From NCBI GenBank assembly GCA_958496175.1, contig OY292275.1:51103701-51167700 (forward strand): a stretch of DNA of 64,000 bases, written 5' to 3'. Source of the stretch: Sisyra terminalis. Lineage: Eukaryota; Arthropoda; Insecta; Neuroptera; Sisyridae. The notes under the pieces were generated by a model, which had not been told where the DNA came from, ran no database searches, and saw only the letters and a list, made by a program, of their open reading frames with translations. This document shows positions 58,003 to 64,000 of the stretch, in pieces. The translations under genes and the position numbers were made by a program. How positions within the stretch are numbered: position 1 is the stretch's first letter; each line of letters begins with the position of its first letter.

Positions 58003-59525
58003 CCATGATACAATTTTGGTACAATTACGAAACTATTTTTTTCAAATTCCCCATCCAATTTCCTTTAAAGTTATGAGTCTTTTAAAAACAATAATATGAA
58101 AACAGTTGTTTTTACAGTTTATTATCGTCCTATGTCCTTTGATTAGTTATTCTTTGATGATTATTACTATTTATGTGGCTTAGGTATTTGGAATACAAAA
58201 AAATCTCTTTCCCTTGTCTTTCTCCGCCGTCTATCTTCCCATTTAGATTAAACTCAATGTAATTCGCATCATTTCATTTTCCGATTTCCCTGTTGCTGGT
58301 TTCTTGTTAAATTTTTACAACTTTTCCAATGAGTGTGAGAGATAAATAATTTATTTTCATTCGGGTGAGATTTACGAGCAACTCTTTTTCCATCAACACG
58401 ACGAACAACGGAAGAACAAAACGAAAAAAAGTGTTGAAATAAAACGACAAAAAAAAAAATAGGAACGAACTCTTGATTTCCTTCAAGAATGTGAAACAGT
58501 CATTCGCACGTAGTTGCTCTTTAAAGCCCTTTTGCCTTCGGATTCTTTGCTCTTTTTACGTGGCTTAATCCGCAGTTTCATTTCTCGATGGTCGGGAGAC
58601 GAAAGAACGTACAATGTGAGTTCAATGATGATAGTTGCAAACGCATATCTTCGTTTTTTTTTTGTGGTTTATATTCTACAAAAGAGGAAAAGTTTTCCAA
58701 CAAGGAAATGATTAGAAAAACCTCAGCAAGCTATTATCGTAAAGAACACAAATTAGAACTGTTTTCGTGCAAATTTTGTTTCAACTTTTCAACGATATTA
58801 AGAAAATTTAAATTTAATTCATTGAAAAGAAATGGTATTGTAGAACTGAAGAAAAATACTTTTCTCAAGCTCATTTACGTCCGTAATTTAGTATAATTGG
58901 TGTTGTGTGAATAAATTTAGTATAAAAAGCTCAAAACTAATTCCTTTTCAATTCCGTAATTTGCTTGCAAACACGCATGCTGAAAGCTCCACTGAAGCTT
59001 GTTGTTTCTCCTGTGACATTGTATCTATCTCAATTTTAAACTGAGAACGAAACTCTTTTGGCATCTAACTATTGATAATTTTTTCTTTTCAAAGCAATTT
59101 TAAAATTTTAACGCAGTTACCCTCAAAATGTTCCCAATCGATCTTTTAGATTCAATTTAATATCAAATATTGAAAAATAGATATCCTATTTAATTTTACA
59201 TTTAAGTGAGGGCTGAAAATTGTAAAATCCATAGTTATGCTTAGAAAATGTAAAACATGTTTAAAAATGGACATTTTCAATTGCAAAAATTCATAATAGA
59301 AGTTGGTGTTTAGTAGTTATTATTAAATTTTGTTTTGAACTTAAAAGAAAAAATTTTGTTGATTTCAAGTTACAGCACCTTCAATTGTTACTAAATCTTC
59401 GGTAAAATAATCTTTAAACTTTTGGCTACGGCGATATAGAAGGCTAAAATTTTAAACTGTTTTTCAAACAATCGGTGAGTTAAAACGTCAACTGTGGAAA
59501 AGATCATTTGAAAACATTCTTTGAA
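58003..59525. other. AT-rich sequence without recognised genes
   Basis: A 102-codon plus-strand frame at 58,588-58,896 overlaps another frame, is lysine/phenylalanine-rich and has no recognisable domain. It is probably chance. Confidence 0.45.
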
Positions 59526-59677
59526 TTTTTCTATTTATCATTCCGATCCTGTAGTTATTACTGCGTTAGTTATTACTCCTGTAGTTATTACTCCGATCCT
59601 GTTATTACTACTTTATAAGTGATTACTGTTACTGTTATTTTATTTTCAAGTGATTATTTTAGTGTTATTTATAACCG

Positions 59678-59709
59678 CTTGAAAAAGCAGTAATAAATTG
59701 CGAAACGTT
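59678..59709 (+). ncRNA. Degenerate hammerhead-like motif, family F copy 1
   Basis: The core is eroded (CTTGAAAAA instead of CTGANGA). A 5-bp stem, GCAGT/ATTGC around AATAA, and GAAACGTTG remain. It is probably inactive. Confidence 0.4.
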
Positions 59710-60112
59710 GTGCAAAAATAACAAAGCGTAAATTACATAAAAATAAAAGATCCTCAAAAATCGGAACTACCACAAATTGAAGATAAACTGCAGGATTGGA
59801 ATCAATTTTAAATAGGATAATTTAATAATAAATAATTTAATAAAGAGAAGGTCAACTAATTTTTAATAGAAATTAAATTTTATTTTTTTGCTACCTTATT
59901 TTGTTCAGTTTAGTCAGTAGAAAGCGTTATTTCTAATTAAAATGAATTGTCTTTAGCTTTAATGTTTTCTATTTATTATTGGTTCCGATCCTGTAATTAT
60001 TACTGCTTTAGTTATTACTCCTCTAGTTATTACTTCTATCCTGTTATTACTGCTTTTTAGCGATTACTGTTACTTTTATTTTGTTTTCAAGTGATTATTT
60101 TAGTTATAATCG

Positions 60113-60144
60113 CTTGAAAAAGTACTAATAAACTGCGAAACGTT
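60113..60144 (+). ncRNA. Degenerate hammerhead-like motif, family F copy 2
   Basis: Same layout as the copy at 59,678, with GTACT/ACTGC as a weaker stem and GAAACGTTG. Core bases are eroded, so it is probably inactive. Confidence 0.35.
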
Positions 60145-60325
60145 GTGCAAAAATTAAAAATAAAAGATTCTCAAAATTCGGAACTACAACAAACTGAAGA
60201 TAAACTACAGGATTCGAATCAATAATAAATAGAATAATTTAAAGAAAAGGTCAATTAATTTTAATTAGAAATTATGTTTTCTTTTTTGCTACCTTGTTAT
60301 GTTCAGGTTAGTCAGTAGAAAGTTG

Positions 60326-63221
60326 TACTATGTAATAGTAGCGTTTTTTATTTTATTCGGTATACATTTCTGGAAGAAAATGCATGTTTTATATTTCGTA
60401 CGTTACCAACAAACTTTTAAAGGAAAAAAATGAAGTTCAAAAACCTTTACCCCAAAAAAAAAAAACATAAAATTTGTTTGAGAAGCAATATTTAAACCAA
60501 TTTTGGTGGTATTTTTTCAGAGATTAGGACAATTTTTTCCTTTAGTGCTACTTGGCTTTTAGTTGAACACAAACTTATATTTTTCTCAAAGAAGATAGTA
60601 TTCGAATGTGGTTGTTATAGTCTTAGTTTAGCTGCAAAGTTGATTGTCTTTTCTCGAGAGAGGAACGTGAATTCCGAAACGTATGCATTTAGCTTTTTAG
60701 CTGCATACGAAAGTACATGCATATCTCGAAACTATAATTCTCTTCTCGTCCATTCTTCCTCACAAACATGCATTACTTACATTTTATGATTTATACATTT
60801 CGCTTGTCAACTTTTGTAATTTTCATAAGTTTCAAGTCAGTCTCGTTTCGCTTCGTGAATTCCTCAACATCATTCCCGTGTAATGCCACAACAAAACTCT
60901 TCGCAGAACCGCAAAACACCACCGACAAAATCAATACGATTTAGCGACATAGTTACATGAAAATATTCAAATATTTTCCAGATTCGATCCCAATCGGGTG
61001 GTGCCTATTGCAAGTCTGGCGATGACACGCCGAAGCAATTAACCCCGAAGATATTTCGTCTCCCGTCCATTTTCCTTGAATAGTTGGAATGTAACCAAGA
61101 TGAGCTTTCGTCTGGCTAAAACATTTTCGTTGCATTTCAGACACAAATGTAGTCGCTTCATTTTCCGAATCAGTTCAACTTTATGAGCTTGACCATCTCT
61201 CATTGCGGTTGTGTCGCTTATTAACTATTATGTTCGAAGCTCTAATTACTTTTGAAATGTACGAGACTATTTCGCTAATTTCAAAGTTGCTTGCAAATGA
61301 TAGTTGGAAATATTTCCCACAAATTTCCGTCACTCTTCTCAGATAATTACAATTTTCGGTGAAATAACGAGTTTATCTCTCAAAGCTTGTCGTTAAGCTA
61401 GAGTAAAAGATTTACTCGATGTAATTCCCCTGTATGAGATTTTCAAACCAAATACATTAATTTTTTTTAAGAATCTTCAAGTTGATGTCTAAAAAAATAT
61501 TGAACTTCCCAAAAAAAAAAAAAACTTTTTCTGCACAGATACTTACTAGTTTTGGGGGTGAAGATAGGCGTGAAAATGTTGATCCATTACATCTTATCAC
61601 ATCGAATTATCAACGTGTAAACACCGAATGTTCGTCTTATGTGGCGACTCGTTATCAGTACATACAACCCCTAAACACGGGGGTGGTTTATTCGTGGCAA
61701 CTTCGTAAATGTATCAAGGTTATTGATCAACGATGTGAGACTCTCGCATTCCTGTCGAGAGGGTGGCATCCCTCTTGCTCGACTCGTATCCGACCGAAAC
61801 CAACCACCATGACACGCTCTTTCATCCCCCGATTCCCACGAAAAACTTCGCCGCCACCCGCTTGAACACCTCATTTGTTTTAAGAGGCCTCCCCCCTCGT
61901 TTCGGGGCTCAAATTAAGACGATTAATCATAACCGCTTAGTAAACAGGAAAATTAGCGCCGCGTTAATATGCCTATAATTCGATATTTTTTTTTCTATAA
62001 AGACGTTTATGGGAATGTTTCAATTCGGGGTGGGAATAAATCTTCGGCTCTTTCGAAATTGGAAAAGTTTAATTTTCGAAAATGAATTGAAATGGAGTGG
62101 AGGCAACTGGTTGGCACATGGTTGAGGTGGGTTTGTAAATTCAATTACATTTTTGAGTACGTACTTAGCGAATTATATTTAAATAGAGTGCAAATTGTTA
62201 GCAAACTTTCGAAACGATTGCATTGGAAAAAATTAACATGAAAAAGGTGGAGAATTAGACTTTTAGTTTAGCTCTTGAAATATTGAATATTATTTGGAAA
62301 TGAAAGTTATGAATTTGATGATAAGTAGGAGGAGACTTGAAAGTTAGGTAAAACTACTTTGATGCAAAGTAATTTATAATTTCTGGATATTTTAAAATAT
62401 GTACATAAGTAGATCTTTCATGTATTATGAATTTTGGTTTTTAATGTAAGTGCATGATTTAGGAATCATCCTTAAAGTTTTACATAAATTTTAAATTAAT
62501 GGTTTAATCTCTCTTCTATCGCTCCACCTCTATGGGTTTGGTGATATCATTTTCCTTAGTTCCCTATCCTGTCCTAGATGTACTTGTACTTAGTTAATAA
62601 GTGTCCAATCATCTTTATTTTTCTGGTGTGCCTTCATTGTGATGATATACTCGAGGAAAAATAATCTGATGATTTTTTGGCCTGTCCGATTCTATGTCGT
62701 TGACATTGATGTAATAGTCGTACATCTCCCTTTAGGGCCAATTTCTAACCTCATTGACAGTTTGGAGGCTTATTCCGACTTCTGCTTGATCCTCATTAGC
62801 GATAACCGTCAGTTAGCGTTGTCCGTCTTTTATCACATACAGGTGTTAACTTCCAGTACTTCCAACAAGGTTAAGAACCACTGTCTTAAAAGACGATAGT
62901 ATAGTTAGTTTATACTTCCAAAAAAGACGTGTTAATAAGAATTTTTATTTATCCTTTGTGATAAAGAGTATAGGCCGGTTTGTATGTGGTAAAAGTGCCT
63001 CCGTGACTTTTTCGATTCAAAGTCAGGGGATCGTTTTGATACTAAATAAAAAAAATTTAGCCAAATTTTTAGCTTTTAAACGCAAGTGGTTTTCTAGTAT
63101 TTCGAGTTTTTCTATTATTTTCAGATGAAATGTCGATTTTTAAGGACCGAAACAAAATTAAAATTAATTTTTTGAGTACGTTTTTGAAAAGTGTGCACCA
63201 CCCAATTTTCTCAAAAAACGT
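60326..63221. other. Unique sequence, GC-richer patches, no certain gene
   Basis: The patch at 60,980-61,085 follows a TTTTCCAG-like acceptor and stays open for about 34 codons. The patch at 61,540-61,930 is relatively GC-rich, with open frames on both strands. Neither has a recognisable domain. A hAT-type end is annotated separately at 62,854-62,883. Confidence 0.4.
62854..62883 (+). repeat. Solo right end of hAT-type MITE
   Basis: CAGTACTTCCAACAAGG followed by TTAAGAACCACTG matches the right end of the MITE at 16,821-17,050. The left end is absent nearby. Confidence 0.55.
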
Positions 63222-64000
63222 CTTTAGTACTCCTCTATACTCAGTAATTTTTTTAAATTTTTTGATTTGGTGGAACATTATGAAAAAAAAATAAATAAAA
63301 GTTGATTTTTTCCTAATCTCATGCTTAAGTAAACTTATACTTATTTTTAGTAAAGTAATATGAAGATAATTATTTTTCAACTCAAAATATATATACATTT
63401 CAATAAACAATTTAGAAAATGAAGAAATTGTCATTAAAAATTATTTTTTATGTAATAATTTTTTGAAATACATAATAATATATTTTTGTTAGCTCTAATA
63501 ATTGTAAATCGTTAATTATTCGTCTAAGGCGACTGTTGAAATGAGCCCCTCCTTATATTGCTATTTTGAAATTAATTGAAGAGCATAAATATATTAATTA
63601 GAGGTATACTAATGCAGTTTAAACCCACAAAACATAAATAAATAGTTTTAGAATAATGATAATCAACCAAACACTACAGAATACAAGAATATAAGTTCCA
63701 CATTTCTCTTTTTACAATTTTTTACAATCAGTAGAGCTAATAAAAATATATTATTATGTATTTCAAAGAATTATTGCATATAAAATAATTTTTAATGACA
63801 GTTTATTCATTTTCTAAATTGCTTATTGAAATGTATATATATTTTGAGTTGAAAAATAATTATCTTCATATTACTTTACTAAAAATAAATATAAGTGTAC
63901 TTAAGCATGAAATTAGGAAAAAATCAATTTTTATTTTTTTTCATAATGTTCCATCAAATTAAAAAATTTGAAAAAATTACTGAGTATAGAGGAGTACTAA
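63222..64000. repeat. Large inverted repeat cut by the window edge
   Basis: Left arm 63,222-63,510 and right arm 63,722-64,000 are inverted copies with few differences. They share TTAGTACTCCTCTATACTCA, CATAATGTTCCA and ATTTTCTAAATTG (as complements in one arm). The ~210-bp loop includes CGACTGTTGAAATGAGCC. The right arm continues past the window, so the left arm may start earlier than 63,222. The 121-codon minus-strand frame in the left arm is AT-driven and has no domain. Confidence 0.75.

Larger units (their letters stand above)
59526..60325 (+). repeat. Tandem duplication, ~440-bp period, two copies
   Basis: Copy 1 (59,526-59,925) and copy 2 (59,967-60,325) share TTATTACTCC sub-repeats, GTTTTCAAGTGATTATTTTA, GCGAAACGTTGTGCAAAAAT and GAAGATAAACT(G/A)CAGGATT. 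Each contains a degenerate hammerhead-like motif. The arrangement is head to tail, unlike the palindromic hairpins elsewhere in the window. Confidence 0.75.

Noticed and set aside
58588..58896. 102-codon plus-strand open frame
   Set aside because: It overlaps another open frame, is lysine/phenylalanine-rich and lacks a domain.
60980..61084. Possible exon after a TTTTCCAG acceptor
   Set aside because: About 34 open codons ending in a stop, with no similarity recognised and no partner exon visible.
61482..61865. 127-codon plus-strand open frame in a GC-richer patch
   Set aside because: A competing frame exists on the other strand, it starts in a lysine run from poly(A), and no family resemblance was seen.
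63069..63434. 121-codon minus-strand open frame
   Set aside because: It lies mostly in the arm of an inverted repeat, is AT-driven and shows no recognisable domain.
1..64000. CRISPR arrays, operons, bacterial promoters or rRNA
   Set aside because: No spaced direct repeats, no dense gene layout and no rRNA-like sequence; the content is that of an insect nuclear genome.

Overview
The window is a strongly AT-rich stretch of eukaryotic, almost certainly insect, nuclear DNA. The evidence is its mobile elements: Penelope-like elements, Tc1/mariner, pogo, hAT and Helitron-like elements, RTE and RNase H-bearing LINE fragments, tRNA-derived SINE-like sequences, and TA, TTAA and 8-bp target duplications typical of arthropod genomes. 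A beetle is a guess. I see no complete cellular gene. The only long open frame (25,092-25,937) is the RNase H end of a LINE. Nearly all other short open frames are chance or transposon remains.

Layout. 1-1.3 kb: an arm of a dispersed inverted repeat, two clusters of a ~30-bp degenerate minisatellite, and a mariner-type MITE end. 3.85-6.27 kb: a decayed minus-strand Penelope-like element (reverse transcriptase, GIY-YIG nuclease, hammerhead-like 3' end), interrupted by a LINE fragment and a fold-back. 8.0-9.2 kb: a mariner-type MITE with a hammerhead hairpin inserted in it; a near-uninterrupted copy lies at 29.5-30.4 kb. 9.7-10.1 kb: a second hammerhead hairpin with a 13-bp target duplication. 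10.9-18.8 kb: SINE-like tRNA remnants, a TIR element, a Tc1 relic, a third hammerhead hairpin, a hAT MITE and an RTE fragment. 22-26 kb: a pogo-type PHD finger, a Helitron-like fragment and the RNase H LINE. 28-41 kb: Helitron-like elements (one carrying a hAT MITE at a dated insertion site), MITEs and further hammerhead-like motifs. 41-50 kb: hairpins, a Tc1 relic containing a heat-shock-type promoter, a pogo MITE, another Tc1 relic and a 1.2-kb near-perfect palindrome. 52-64 kb: tandem duplications, a TTAA-flanked fold-back, and a large inverted repeat cut by the window edge.

The most interesting signal is a group of hammerhead-ribozyme-like motifs at eight loci. Five families keep a C-T-G-A-N-G-A core, a compensatory stem II and GAAA, but consistently carry one extra base before stem II. 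At three loci two motifs are arranged head to head inside a palindrome, and two of these palindromes are bounded by clear target-site duplications (16 and 13 bp). They therefore look like discrete mobile hairpins, probably mobilised by Penelope-like machinery. These motifs are known in Penelope-like elements generally; the paired, target-duplicated hairpin form is what deserves a second look.

Coordinates, motifs and translations were read by eye. Family names rest on recognised motifs, not on database searches.
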